Below, piece by piece: positions 25,606-33,471 of a DNA stretch of 33,471 nt. The stretch lies in NCBI GenBank assembly GCA_029245065.1, contig JAQWQB010000087.1, forward strand, positions 1 through 33,471, given 5' to 3'. Positions within the stretch are counted from its first letter, which is position 1, and the number at the start of each line of letters is the position of its first letter. The stretch comes from Flavobacteriales bacterium (GTDB taxonomy: Bacteria > Bacteroidota > Bacteroidia > Flavobacteriales_D > Sanyastnellaceae). The notes under the pieces were generated by a model, which saw nothing but the letters and a program-made list of their open reading frames with translations, was not told the DNA's origin and did no database searches. The position numbers and the translations under genes were made by a program.

Positions 25606-26957
25606 TGAGCCAAACTGTTTCCATATTGGGCGCTGGTGAAAGCGGAATAGGTGCAGCACTTCTTGCGAAGCAGCAAGGCATGCACGTTTTCGTCTCAGAT
25701 ATGGGAACGATTTCTCCTGCTCGGAAAAGAGAGTTGGAAGAAGCCGGAATTTCATTTGAAAGTGGGAAACACTCGGAAGATCAAATTCTGAATACCGACG
25801 TCATTATCAAAAGCCCGGGAATTCCAGATACACATCCCTTGGTGAAAAAGGCGAAAGCCGCTGGCAAAACACCGATTTCAGAAATCGAATTTGCTGGAAA
25901 ATACACCGACGCTAAGACCATTCTAATCACCGGTACCAACGGGAAGACGACCACAACCACATTGGTTCACCATGTGTTGAGTCAAAACGGAATCAACGCT
26001 GGCATCGCAGGAAACATTGGCACTAGTCTGGCCCGAAGCATTGCAGAAGGACCGAAACGGGATGTGTATGTCATTGAAGTGAGCAGTTTCCAGTTGGATG
26101 GCATGTTTGACTTCAGTGCAGACATCTCCATTCTGTTGAACATCACTCCAGATCACCTGGATCGGTACGATTACGAGTTAGCCAACTATGTGGATTCCAA
26201 ATTCAGGGTAATTCAGAACCAGCAGAAAGATGCACACTTCATTTACAACGCTGATGATCCCATCATTGAAAAAAAATTAGAGCCGCTTGATTTGCCCATG
26301 AATAAATGGCCAGTCAGCACCTCAAAAACACTCTCCGAACTAGGCCACCTAGGCGGAGGTATTGAAAACAACCAACTACACATCAACACCCAAACCGAAC
26401 CGTTCACGATGAAAATCCAAGAACTCGCCCTACAAGGCAAGCACAACCTCTTCAACTCAATGGCTGCAGGGGTTACCGCAAAGTTATTCGAACTCAGAAA
26501 AGAAGGGGTTAGAGATAGCCTTACCAATTTTGAGAACCTCGAACACCGACTCGAATTTGTTGCCAAAGTACATGGCATCACGTTCATCAATGACAGCAAA
26601 GCGACCAACACAAACAGTGCTTGGTATGCCCTTGAAAGCATGGACAAGCCCGTAATCTGGATTGCTGGAGGAGTAGACAAAGGAAACGAGTACGACGACT
26701 TGTTGCCACTTGTAAATGAAAAGGTGAAAGCCATCATTTGCTTGGGTAAAGACAACAAGAAGATCACCAAAGCCTTTGACGGCGTTGTTGCAGAAATTGT
26801 AGAAGTAACTTCTGCAGAAGACGCAGTTCGCATGGCTTATGATCTTGCCTTCAAAGGAGATGCAGTATTGCTTTCACCTGCGTGTGCAAGTTTTGATCTG
26901 TTTGACAACTATGAAGACCGAGGACATCAGTTCAAAAAAGCTGTAAAAGGTCTTTAA
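25605..26957 (+). CDS. murD: UDP-MurNAc-L-alanine:D-glutamate ligase
   Basis: MurD adds D-glutamate to UDP-MurNAc-L-alanine. The 450-residue cytoplasmic ligase has an N-terminal Rossmann-like domain (SILGAGESG, 6-14), the P-loop GTNGKTTT at 110-117, the segment LLNITPDHLDRYD and the C-terminal motif HRLEFVAKVHGITFINDSKATN, split here as HRLEFV and NDSKATN. It starts 1 bp inside the mraY stop (TAATG), and ftsW follows after 10 bp. Confidence 0.97.
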   Translation: MSQTVSILGAGESGIGAALLAKQQGMHVFVSDMGTISPARKRELEEAGISFESGKHSEDQILNTDVIIKSPGIPDTHPLVKKAKAAGKTPISEIEFAGKYTDAKTILITGTNGKTTTTTLVHHVLSQNGINAGIAGNIGTSLARSIAEGPKRDVYVIEVSSFQLDGMFDFSADISILLNITPDHLDRYDYELANYVDSKFRVIQNQQKDAHFIYNADDPIIEKKLEPLDLPMNKWPVSTSKTLSELGHLGGGIENNQLHINTQTEPFTMKIQELALQGKHNLFNSMAAGVTAKLFELRKEGVRDSLTNFENLEHRLEFVAKVHGITFINDSKATNTNSAWYALESMDKPVIWIAGGVDKGNEYDDLLPLVNEKVKAIICLGKDNKKITKAFDGVVAEIVEVTSAEDAVRMAYDLAFKGDAVLLSPACASFDLFDNYEDRGHQFKKAVKGL

Positions 26958-26967
26958 GCACAACCGG

Positions 26968-28167
26968 ATGCAAGCATTCCTCAAAAAACTAGAAGGCGAC
27001 AAGGTCTTGTGGATGGTGACGTTCTTATTGAGCATCATCTCTCTTTTGGCGGTCTATAGCGCTATCTCAACATTAGCAATGAAAGCTGACGGAAACTCAC
27101 TGAAGTTTCTGGTTAAGCACCTGCTGATGATTGTGCTGGGGTTTGGGGTAATGTTCGTGGTTCACAAAATGAGGTTTAAGTACTTCTCGCGAACCAGCAC
27201 CATCCTCATTTGGGTTGCTGCCGGAATGCTTCTATTGACCCTTTTCTTTGGTGTAGACATCAACAATGCCAAACGTTGGTTAAGAATTCCCTTCGTTGGG
27301 ATGACCTTTCAAACATCGGATTTTGCCAAAATTGTGCTCATTACGTTTGTAGCGCGGCAATTGAACATCTACCGCACACAGCTTCACGATTTTCGAAATG
27401 GTGTAATCCCCGTATTGCTGCCTATTGCAGCCATCTGCGGATTAATTCTACCTGCCGATTTTTCTACGGCTGCCATGATTGGCGGAGTGTGCTTTCTTAT
27501 GATGTTCATTGGTGGAGTACCCATTAAACACCTTGGGAAAATTGCTGGCCTGGGTGTGCTAGCAATCGGCTTCATCTATATGCTCGGAACGGTAGCTCCC
27601 GATAGCCTTCGACGGTTTGGAACTTGGAAAAGCAGAATAGACAACTTCGTGTCCCCAGACGCCAACGACGCTGGAAACTACCAATCTGATTTAGCTCAAG
27701 CAGCGATTTACAACGGAGGAATATTTCCGTCAGGACCAGGAACGGGGTCTTCACGAAACTACCTTCCTCACCCCTATTCCGATATGATCTATGCCTTTAT
27801 CATTGAAGAATATGGCGCCATCTTTGGCGGACTCGGCTTGTTACTCCTGTACTTAATTTTGCTATTTCGAAGTATTAAAATGGCTACTCGGTGCCCCAAG
27901 CATTTTGGAGGATTGCTCGCCTTGGGACTGTCATTCATGTTGGTTTCTCAAGCCATCGTAAATATGGCTGTTGCCGTGAAACTATTCCCTACTACCGGAC
28001 AACCACTTCCAATGGTTAGTATGGGTGGAACGTCCATTGTGTTCACCTGCCTTTCTATTGCCATGATCATCTCGGTTAGCAGAAGTGTGTACAACGAAGA
28101 AAACTGGGCGAAAGAGAACAAAGACGAAACGAACAACACAAATCAAAATACCTATGTCGCTGGATAG
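26968..28167 (+). CDS. ftsW: septal peptidoglycan glycosyltransferase FtsW (SEDS family)
   Basis: FtsW polymerises lipid II at the division site together with FtsI. The 399-residue protein has about ten hydrophobic helices. SEDS signatures include GGVPIKHLG, the region around SSRNYLPHPYSDMIYAFIIEEYG, and the C-terminal FPTTGQPLPMVSMGG. The position between murD and murG and the FtsI partner in the same operon favour FtsW over RodA. The last 14 bp overlap the murG start. Its hydrophilic C-terminal tail ends in N/T-rich sequence. Confidence 0.95.
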   Translation: MQAFLKKLEGDKVLWMVTFLLSIISLLAVYSAISTLAMKADGNSLKFLVKHLLMIVLGFGVMFVVHKMRFKYFSRTSTILIWVAAGMLLLTLFFGVDINNAKRWLRIPFVGMTFQTSDFAKIVLITFVARQLNIYRTQLHDFRNGVIPVLLPIAAICGLILPADFSTAAMIGGVCFLMMFIGGVPIKHLGKIAGLGVLAIGFIYMLGTVAPDSLRRFGTWKSRIDNFVSPDANDAGNYQSDLAQAAIYNGGIFPSGPGTGSSRNYLPHPYSDMIYAFIIEEYGAIFGGLGLLLLYLILLFRSIKMATRCPKHFGGLLALGLSFMLVSQAIVNMAVAVKLFPTTGQPLPMVSMGGTSIVFTCLSIAMIISVSRSVYNEENWAKENKDETNNTNQNTYVAG

Positions 28168-29263
28168 TGTCATCATAAGTGGAGGTGGAACAGGTGGACA
28201 CATCTATCCTGCATTGGCTATCGCAGACGAAATCAAAAGAAGGCACCCTGGATGTCAAATCCAGTTTGTGGGTGCCGAAGGAAGGATGGAGATGGAGAAA
28301 GTGCCCAACGCTGGCTACCCCATTGACGGGCTTTGGATTACTGGAATAGAGCGAAAAATATTAAGCAAGAAAAACCTTCTCTTCCCCTTCAAACTCATTA
28401 GTAGTTTACTGAAAGCAGGTAAACTGATTAGAAAACACAAGCCTCAAATCGCCATCGGTGTGGGAGGATTTGCGAGCGGTCCATTGCTCTACAGAGCGGC
28501 AGGAAAAGGAATCCCGACACTTATTCAAGAACAGAACTCCTTCCCAGGAATAACAAATAAACTGCTTGCGAAAAAAGCACTCCGTATATGCACGGGCTTT
28601 CCCGATATGGAACGTTGGTTTCCAAAAAGTCGAATTACGATTACGGGAAATCCACTCAGATCTGGCATTTCAGACATCTCGGGGAAACAACAAGAAGGCC
28701 TCAAACACTTCGGCTTAAGTGACGCCAAAAAAACCGTTTTCATCATGGGCGGAAGTTTGGGTGCTCGCTCGATGAATGAGGCGACCAAAAAAGCACTGGA
28801 AGCATGGGATAAGGCTGGCATACAGGTGCTGTGGCAAACTGGGAAACGCTTTTTTGAACCCAATCAACAACTCGTTCAAGAAGCTGGATTTAGCCATGTC
28901 GTTGTGCTTGGTTTTATTGACCGAATGGATTTGGCATATGGTGCAGCAGACTGCATTGTTAGTAGAGCAGGCGCCATGTCAATTTCAGAACTTGCCATTG
29001 TTGGTAAGCCCAGCATCTTCGTTCCTTCACCCCATGTAAGTGAGGATCACCAAACCAAAAATGCAAAGTCTTTAACGGATCGAAACGCAGCCATCTTGTT
29101 GACCGACAAAGCGGTGGTAGACGATTTAGAAGCTACTGTCCTTAACTTACTTTCAGATGAAGTGCTATGCACGAAACTAAGCGCCTCAATTCAAGCACAA
29201 GCAAGACCTAATGCCGCCTCTGATGTGGTAGACGAAATTGAAAAACTGATCGGTGGAAAATGA
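28154..29263 (+). CDS. murG: lipid II-forming N-acetylglucosaminyltransferase
   Basis: MurG transfers GlcNAc from UDP-GlcNAc to lipid I, giving lipid II at the cytoplasmic face of the inner membrane. I choose the ATG at 28154 (369 residues), since it places the family motif GGGTGGH at 10-16. The open frame runs 23 codons further upstream into ftsW with lysine- and threonine-rich sequence that lacks homology. Other signatures are GVGGFASGPLL, QEQNSFPGITNKLL, and the donor-binding SRAGAMSISELA and PSPHVSEDHQTKNA. Translation overlaps ftsW by 14 bp and murC by 4 bp. Confidence 0.96.
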   Translation: MSLDSVIISGGGTGGHIYPALAIADEIKRRHPGCQIQFVGAEGRMEMEKVPNAGYPIDGLWITGIERKILSKKNLLFPFKLISSLLKAGKLIRKHKPQIAIGVGGFASGPLLYRAAGKGIPTLIQEQNSFPGITNKLLAKKALRICTGFPDMERWFPKSRITITGNPLRSGISDISGKQQEGLKHFGLSDAKKTVFIMGGSLGARSMNEATKKALEAWDKAGIQVLWQTGKRFFEPNQQLVQEAGFSHVVVLGFIDRMDLAYGAADCIVSRAGAMSISELAIVGKPSIFVPSPHVSEDHQTKNAKSLTDRNAAILLTDKAVVDDLEATVLNLLSDEVLCTKLSASIQAQARPNAASDVVDEIEKLIGGK

Positions 29264-30624
29264 ATCTAGCTCAAGTAAATAGCGTTTATTTTCTTGGGAT
29301 TGGAGGCATTGGAATGAGTGCCTTGGCTAGGTATTTTAATGCGAAAGGAAATCACGTTTCAGGGTACGACAAGAACCCTTCTCCAATTACGGACCAACTG
29401 ATAGCAGAAGGCATTCCTGTCTACTTTAACGAAGACGAAGAACGAATTTCGACCCTTCGAGACTCGATTGAAAAAAAGCAAACATTGGTTGTTTACACAC
29501 CAGCGATTCCGAAAGACCACGCTGAACTTCTATTTCTTCAATCCAACAGTCTCCCAGCCCATAAACGAAGCGTTGTTTTGGGCGCCATAACCAAGACGAG
29601 TAAAACAATAGCCGTGGCTGGCACACATGGAAAAACAACCACGAGCACCATCATTGCACATATTCTTCACGACGCTGGTTTTGGATGCAATGCTTTCCTT
29701 GGAGGAATTGCTGCCAACTACCAAACAAATTTCCTGTTTTCAGGGCCAGACGCATGGAATGTGGTGGAAGCAGATGAATACGACCGCTCATTTTTGACGT
29801 TAGAACCTACCATATCAGTGATCACCTCCATTGACCCAGACCATTTGGATGTATATGGGACGGTGGAAGAAATGAAAGGAACGTACGTGGAATTCGCTAA
29901 CCTACTCCCTAAATCAGGTTCACTCTACACCGCCACTAACGTTGGAGATTTGGGACTGGACACATTGACCTACGGATTTGACGATAGCGACATCAAGTGC
30001 ACTGCAGTGGACTACACAGCTGTGAAGCCAACCTTCGACATAGCCCTCCGAGGCGAAGTATTAGAAAAGATGCCGCTACCACTTCCTGGGAAACACAACA
30101 TTGAAAACACCTTAGTAGCCGTTGGCATAGCGCATCAACTCGGAATTCATGAATCTGCGATACGTGAAGCCCTCGACTCCTTTATGGGTATTAAAAGACG
30201 TTTCGAATACCATTACCAAAGTACTTCGAAAGTATACATAGATGATTATGCGCATCATCCGGCCGAATTAGCCGCCACCATCAAGGCTGCTCGCGACAAA
30301 CACCCCGGCTTGAAGGTCACTGGAATTTTTCAACCACACCTGTTTTCTCGTACCAGGGACTTTGCAAATGAGTTTGCTGAAGAGCTCAGTAAGCTCGATG
30401 AAATCATCTTACTCGACATCTATCCTGCACGCGAAAAACCCATCCCAGGCGTTGATTCACAATGGTTATTGGATAAAATTTCGACACCCCATAAAAAGTA
30501 CATTAAGAAATCTCAGTTATTGTTTGAATTAAGGGAACGCGAAGTTGAAGTACTCCTGACCTTAGGAGCTGGAGATATTGACCGCCTGATTTCACCTATA
30601 AAAGACTGGATATCAACAACATGA
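29260..30624 (+). CDS. murC: UDP-MurNAc:L-alanine ligase
   Basis: MurC adds L-alanine to UDP-MurNAc, the first peptide step of the wall precursor. The 454-residue enzyme has the N-terminal motif GIGGIGMS at 13-20, the P-loop GTHGKTTT at 121-128 and the EADEYDRSF segment. The C-terminal YIDDYAHHPAEL is typical of MurC rather than other Mur ligases. It overlaps murG and ftsQ by 4 bp each (ATGA). Confidence 0.97.
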   Translation: MNLAQVNSVYFLGIGGIGMSALARYFNAKGNHVSGYDKNPSPITDQLIAEGIPVYFNEDEERISTLRDSIEKKQTLVVYTPAIPKDHAELLFLQSNSLPAHKRSVVLGAITKTSKTIAVAGTHGKTTTSTIIAHILHDAGFGCNAFLGGIAANYQTNFLFSGPDAWNVVEADEYDRSFLTLEPTISVITSIDPDHLDVYGTVEEMKGTYVEFANLLPKSGSLYTATNVGDLGLDTLTYGFDDSDIKCTAVDYTAVKPTFDIALRGEVLEKMPLPLPGKHNIENTLVAVGIAHQLGIHESAIREALDSFMGIKRRFEYHYQSTSKVYIDDYAHHPAELAATIKAARDKHPGLKVTGIFQPHLFSRTRDFANEFAEELSKLDEIILLDIYPAREKPIPGVDSQWLLDKISTPHKKYIKKSQLLFELREREVEVLLTLGAGDIDRLISPIKDWISTT

Positions 30625-31391
30625 AGAACAACATCAAACATATCATTCTCTGGAGTGGGACACTAGTGATTGCACTGGTGCTGTTTGGTTTTGCCTCTTC
30701 AAGCCATAAATCTGCCGTTTGTTGGAAAATGGACATTGAAGTTGAGCACTTAAGTGGGCTCTATTTCATCGATAACACCTCCATCGAAGAACGAATTTTG
30801 GATTTAGGTGATCCAATTGTAGGGAGCAAGCTGGAGGCTATCAGGGTTGACAAAATTAGGCAACGACTGATTGATCTTCCATCTGTAAAAAGCGCTGAAG
30901 TTTACCATACCGTTGATGGCATTTTGAAGGTGAATGTTACGCAGCGCACCCCGCTGTTTCGCGTTATCAATGCAGAAGGAGAAAGCTATTATGTTGACAC
31001 CGATGGCGGAAGAATGCCACTCTCTCAGCACTACACTGCGCGGGTCCCGGTACTTACTGGAAATATTACAACTCCTTATGCTGAGGCAGCGAGCTCAACT
31101 GAGGAAGTGACCCTTCTTGCTGAAGCATATGAATTAATACAATTCATTGAGAATGATGGGCTATGGTCAGCTCAAACGGAACACATTGTTGTGGACAGCA
31201 ACAACGAGTTTGAGCTTATTCCTCGGGTTGGATCAGCGCGCATTCTCATAGGCAAACCAACAGAATTGCCTGAAAAATTTAAGCGATTGAAAGCCTTCTA
31301 TTTAGAAATGGCTCACAATAACAACATCAATAAGTACAAACGCATCAATGTAAAGTATCGCGACCAAGTAGTTTGCGAACGGTACTTCTAA
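30621..31391 (+). CDS. ftsQ: cell division protein FtsQ (POTRA domain)
   Basis: The 256-residue bitopic protein has one N-terminal transmembrane helix (about 6-25). A POTRA-like domain follows (about 40-105), including IDLPSVKSAEVYHTVDGILKV, and then the FtsQ/DivIB beta domain (TQRTPLFRVINAEG, YYVDTDGGRMPLS). FtsQ links early and late division proteins through FtsB and FtsL. The sequence is divergent from proteobacterial FtsQ, as is usual in Bacteroidota. The position between murC and ftsA supports the call. ftsA starts 12 bp downstream. Confidence 0.92.
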   Translation: MKNNIKHIILWSGTLVIALVLFGFASSSHKSAVCWKMDIEVEHLSGLYFIDNTSIEERILDLGDPIVGSKLEAIRVDKIRQRLIDLPSVKSAEVYHTVDGILKVNVTQRTPLFRVINAEGESYYVDTDGGRMPLSQHYTARVPVLTGNITTPYAEAASSTEEVTLLAEAYELIQFIENDGLWSAQTEHIVVDSNNEFELIPRVGSARILIGKPTELPEKFKRLKAFYLEMAHNNNINKYKRINVKYRDQVVCERYF

Positions 31392-31403
31392 AACCACACT
31401 ATC

Positions 31404-32675
31404 ATGGAGAACTCTGAAATCATCGTAGGGCTTGACATTGGAACAACCAAAATTGCGTGTTTGGTTGGTCGAAAAACAGAACATGGAAAAATCGAGATCC
31501 TCGGATATGGCAAAAGCGAATCTGTAGGTGTTACACGTGGCGTGGTCTCAAACATTGAGAAGACAGTTGCTTCCATTCGCGCTGCGGTGGAAGAAGCTGA
31601 ACAGAATTCAGATGTTGAAATCAAGGTCGTCAATGTAGGTATTGCTGGGCAGCACATTAAGAGTTTGCAGCACCGCGGATTACGCACACGAGATAACCTG
31701 GATGATGAAATTTGCCGAGATGATATTGATGCATTGGTGAATGACATGTACAAACTGGTGATGCTTCCAGGTGAACAGATTATTCATGTGTTACCACAAG
31801 AATACACTGTGGACAACGAACAGGGGATCCGTGACCCAATAGGCATGTCTGGTATTCGTCTTGAAGCGAACTTCCACATCATAACAGGACAGATGGCTGC
31901 TGCGCGCAACATCTATAAATGTGTTGCTCGTGCTGGACTAAAGGTAGACCAACTAATTCTTGAGCCACTAGCCTCTTCTGAAGCCGTTTTGAGCGCTGAG
32001 GAAAAAGAAGCTGGTGTGGCACTTGTTGACATTGGTGGTGGTACGACAGACATCGCAATTTTCCAAGATGGAATTATTCGCCATACGGCAGTTATCCCTT
32101 TTGGAGGCAATGTCATTACAGAAGACATCAAACTTGGCTGCACTATAATGCAGAACCAAGCTGAGCAGTTGAAGCGTAAATTCGGATCTGCTCTCGCAAT
32201 TGAGATGAAAGACAGTGAAATTGTCTGTATTCCTGGACTGCGAGGAAGAGATCCAAAAGAAATTTCGCTTAAGAACCTTGCAAGTATCATTCAAGCAAGA
32301 ATGGAGGAAATCGTAGAACACGTTTACTACGAAATTCGCAGCAGTGGGCTCGAAAAGCAACTTATTGGTGGTATTGTGATTACAGGGGGCGGAAGTCAGC
32401 TGAGACACATCACCCAACTCTTCGAATATGTAACTGGTATGGACTGCCGTATTGGTTACCCGAATGAACACGTAGCGAAAGCACCTAATAAAGAGCTTAT
32501 TTCTCCGCTCTTCGCAACAGGTGTTGGACTCGTTATCAAAGGGTACGAAAATGGGACGTCATCTCCTCAAGAAATGGAGAATGCCGGAACAACTCAACGT
32601 GCAGCCGATGAACGCAAGGGAATGAAGAAATTCCTGAATGCGGTTAGAGACTGGTTCGAAAACGAAGAAGAATAA
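31404..32675 (+). CDS. ftsA: cell division protein FtsA
   Basis: FtsA is the actin-like protein that tethers FtsZ filaments to the inner membrane. The 423-residue protein has phosphate-binding loop 1 (VGLDIGTTKIACLVG, from residue 8), a 1C subdomain, loop 2 (VDIGGGTTD around Asp209) and the adenosine motif GGIVITGGGSQL. The C-terminus KKFLNAVRDWFENEEE is an amphipathic helix and the likely membrane-targeting sequence. It is the last gene of the dcw operon. A strong terminator follows 21 bp after the stop. ftsZ, its expected partner downstream, is absent here. Confidence 0.97.
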   Translation: MENSEIIVGLDIGTTKIACLVGRKTEHGKIEILGYGKSESVGVTRGVVSNIEKTVASIRAAVEEAEQNSDVEIKVVNVGIAGQHIKSLQHRGLRTRDNLDDEICRDDIDALVNDMYKLVMLPGEQIIHVLPQEYTVDNEQGIRDPIGMSGIRLEANFHIITGQMAAARNIYKCVARAGLKVDQLILEPLASSEAVLSAEEKEAGVALVDIGGGTTDIAIFQDGIIRHTAVIPFGGNVITEDIKLGCTIMQNQAEQLKRKFGSALAIEMKDSEIVCIPGLRGRDPKEISLKNLASIIQARMEEIVEHVYYEIRSSGLEKQLIGGIVITGGGSQLRHITQLFEYVTGMDCRIGYPNEHVAKAPNKELISPLFATGVGLVIKGYENGTSSPQEMENAGTTQRAADERKGMKKFLNAVRDWFENEEE

Positions 32676-32696
32676 CATTCATTTCATAGTGCTAAG

Positions 32697-32732
32697 AAAA
32701 GGTTCTTCCATCCAGCGGAAGGGCCTTTTTTT
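32697..32732 (+). terminator. intrinsic terminator after ftsA
   Basis: AAAAGGTTCTTCC (32697-32709) pairs with GGAAGGGCCTTTT (32717-32729) across a 7-base loop. This gives a 13-bp stem with two central U-G wobbles, followed by a run of seven T (32726-32732). It closes the roughly 13.7-kb dcw transcription unit. Confidence 0.88.
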
Positions 32733-32839
32733 GGTTTAAGTCAGTTCAGAGCGCCATCAGGCGTAGTACTTTCTGTAACCCTTTGTAAGGGCTTTCGTAC
32801 AATCTAGGCAACTACTCTATTTGACTTAAAAGAAGCATT

Positions 32840-33373
32840 ATGAATTTTATCACTGTCTTACTCTCAGCCTGGATAGCAACCGCATCTCCAGCAGACAATA
32901 GCCTCAGCCCAATCAACGAAGAACACTTCTTGATTCACGGTGACATGGTAGAACAGGTATATGGCTCAGAAAACAAAGCCAACGCTCCGAACACACGCGT
33001 CATAGTCTATAGAGATAATGAAATTTACGTTGCCTTTACTAGCGACGAACGAGGAGAATACATCTTCAACCTCCCAATTGGACACAAATACGAACTCACA
33101 TATGGTGGCGATGATTTCGTCAACAAACGTGTCGAAATAGACGCTACAAACTGTAAGATTCGCAAAAAAGGCTACACCTTAGAAATGAACATGTCATTGT
33201 TTCGTCCAGTAGGTGAAGTTGACTATTCCGATATGGATGCTGCTCCTGTTGTAGCTTTCAACTACGATCAAGATCTACGCGACATGGTACCAGATTTAGA
33301 TGTGGTAGACGCGATGTGGAGAAAAGTTGAAAAGCTCTACCGTAAGTCAGAAAAGGTAGCCCTCAAAAAATAA
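32840..33373 (+). CDS. small secreted protein with carboxypeptidase-regulatory-like domain
   Basis: The 177-residue product has a short hydrophobic N-terminus (MNFITVLLSAWIATASPAD) that is probably a signal peptide. A beta-sandwich follows (about 31-105: FLIHGDMVEQVYGSE, NTRVIVYRDNEIYVAF, SDERGEYIFNLPIGHKYELTYGG, FVNKRVEI). The pattern resembles the carboxypeptidase-regulatory-like or CNA-B-like domains common in Bacteroidota envelope proteins. The C-terminal third is charged and helical, with PVVAFNYDQDLRDMVPDLD and MWRKVEKLYRK. There is no sorting domain and no catalytic motif. I cannot assign a function. It occupies the place normally held by ftsZ and has its own leader after the ftsA terminator. 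Confidence 0.75.
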   Translation: MNFITVLLSAWIATASPADNSLSPINEEHFLIHGDMVEQVYGSENKANAPNTRVIVYRDNEIYVAFTSDERGEYIFNLPIGHKYELTYGGDDFVNKRVEIDATNCKIRKKGYTLEMNMSLFRPVGEVDYSDMDAAPVVAFNYDQDLRDMVPDLDVVDAMWRKVEKLYRKSEKVALKK

Positions 33374-33374
33374 G

Positions 33375-33471
33375 TTAAGAGAGTAGTCTCTTCACGATTT
33401 CAGAAATAACCTTACCATCTGCCTTCCCGGCCATTTTGCCGCTAGCAGCACCCATTACTTTCCCCATATCT
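33375..33471 (-). CDS. GatB/YqeY domain protein (C-terminal end only)
   Basis: Only the last 31 residues and stop are in the window; the start lies beyond the right edge. The visible peptide, read on the minus strand, includes MGKVMGAASGKM and GKADGKVISEIVKRLLS. It matches the conserved C-terminus of the YqeY family (MGKVMG, G-x-A-D-G-K), whose members resemble the tRNA-binding tail of GatB. The stop (33377-33375) is 1 bp from the stop of the convergent secreted-protein gene. In many Bacteroidota this gene follows ftsZ. Confidence 0.8.
   Translation of the reverse strand, partial: DMGKVMGAASGKMAGKADGKVISEIVKRLLS

Noticed and set aside
28085-28153. Longer MurG start within ftsW
   Set aside because: The extra lysine/threonine-rich residues are absent from MurG, and the ATG at 28154 fits the family N-terminus.

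Overview
The window looks like a chromosomal segment of a marine or aquatic Bacteroidota, most likely order Flavobacteriales and possibly Cryomorphaceae-like. The reasons are the type IX secretion (T9SS) C-terminal sorting domains, a gldB-gldC gliding pair, repeated TAnnTTTG-type -7 promoter boxes, weak Shine-Dalgarno use, and the Bacteroidota order of the division and cell wall (dcw) genes. The genus is an inference. I saw no tRNA, rRNA, CRISPR array, insertion sequence or phage gene.

Left arm (1-5769, minus strand): purL, then a membrane-anchored three-PASTA protein, a T9SS-exported protein and an RluA-type pseudouridine synthase cut by the window edge. The last three are packed as one operon. 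A short divergent region leads to dtd (5850-6302, plus).

Accessory block (6303-11085, minus): two tandem, large, cysteine-rich T9SS cargo proteins. They share N-terminal and C-terminal modules but have unrelated middles. They separate dtd from a MazG-like pyrophosphohydrolase (11086-11415, plus), which overlaps a 960-residue Asp-box propeller protein (11412-14294).

Middle block (14302-18693): a PorT-like outer-membrane barrel gene and nadE (minus) diverge from gldB-gldC (plus). These converge on engB and an alpha/beta hydrolase (minus). The porT-like/gldB gap carries a perfect inverted repeat overlapping both putative -7 boxes.

dcw operon (19028-32675, plus): mraZ, rsmH, ftsL, ftsI, murE, mraY, murD, ftsW, murG, murC, ftsQ and ftsA, nearly all overlapping or a few bases apart. 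It is preceded by four GTGGTA boxes at exact 10-bp spacing, a probable MraZ operator, and closed by a strong intrinsic terminator after ftsA. Together these genes build the lipid II precursor and the septal machinery.

Right edge: ftsZ, normally next after ftsA, is not there. Instead there is a small secreted carboxypeptidase-regulatory-like protein (32840-33373) and the 3' end of a GatB/YqeY gene on the opposite strand. In many Bacteroidota yqeY follows ftsZ, so an inversion of an ftsZ-yqeY block at this point is the most notable structural hypothesis. Most of the window is well-understood housekeeping sequence; I did not find a clearly new multi-gene system.
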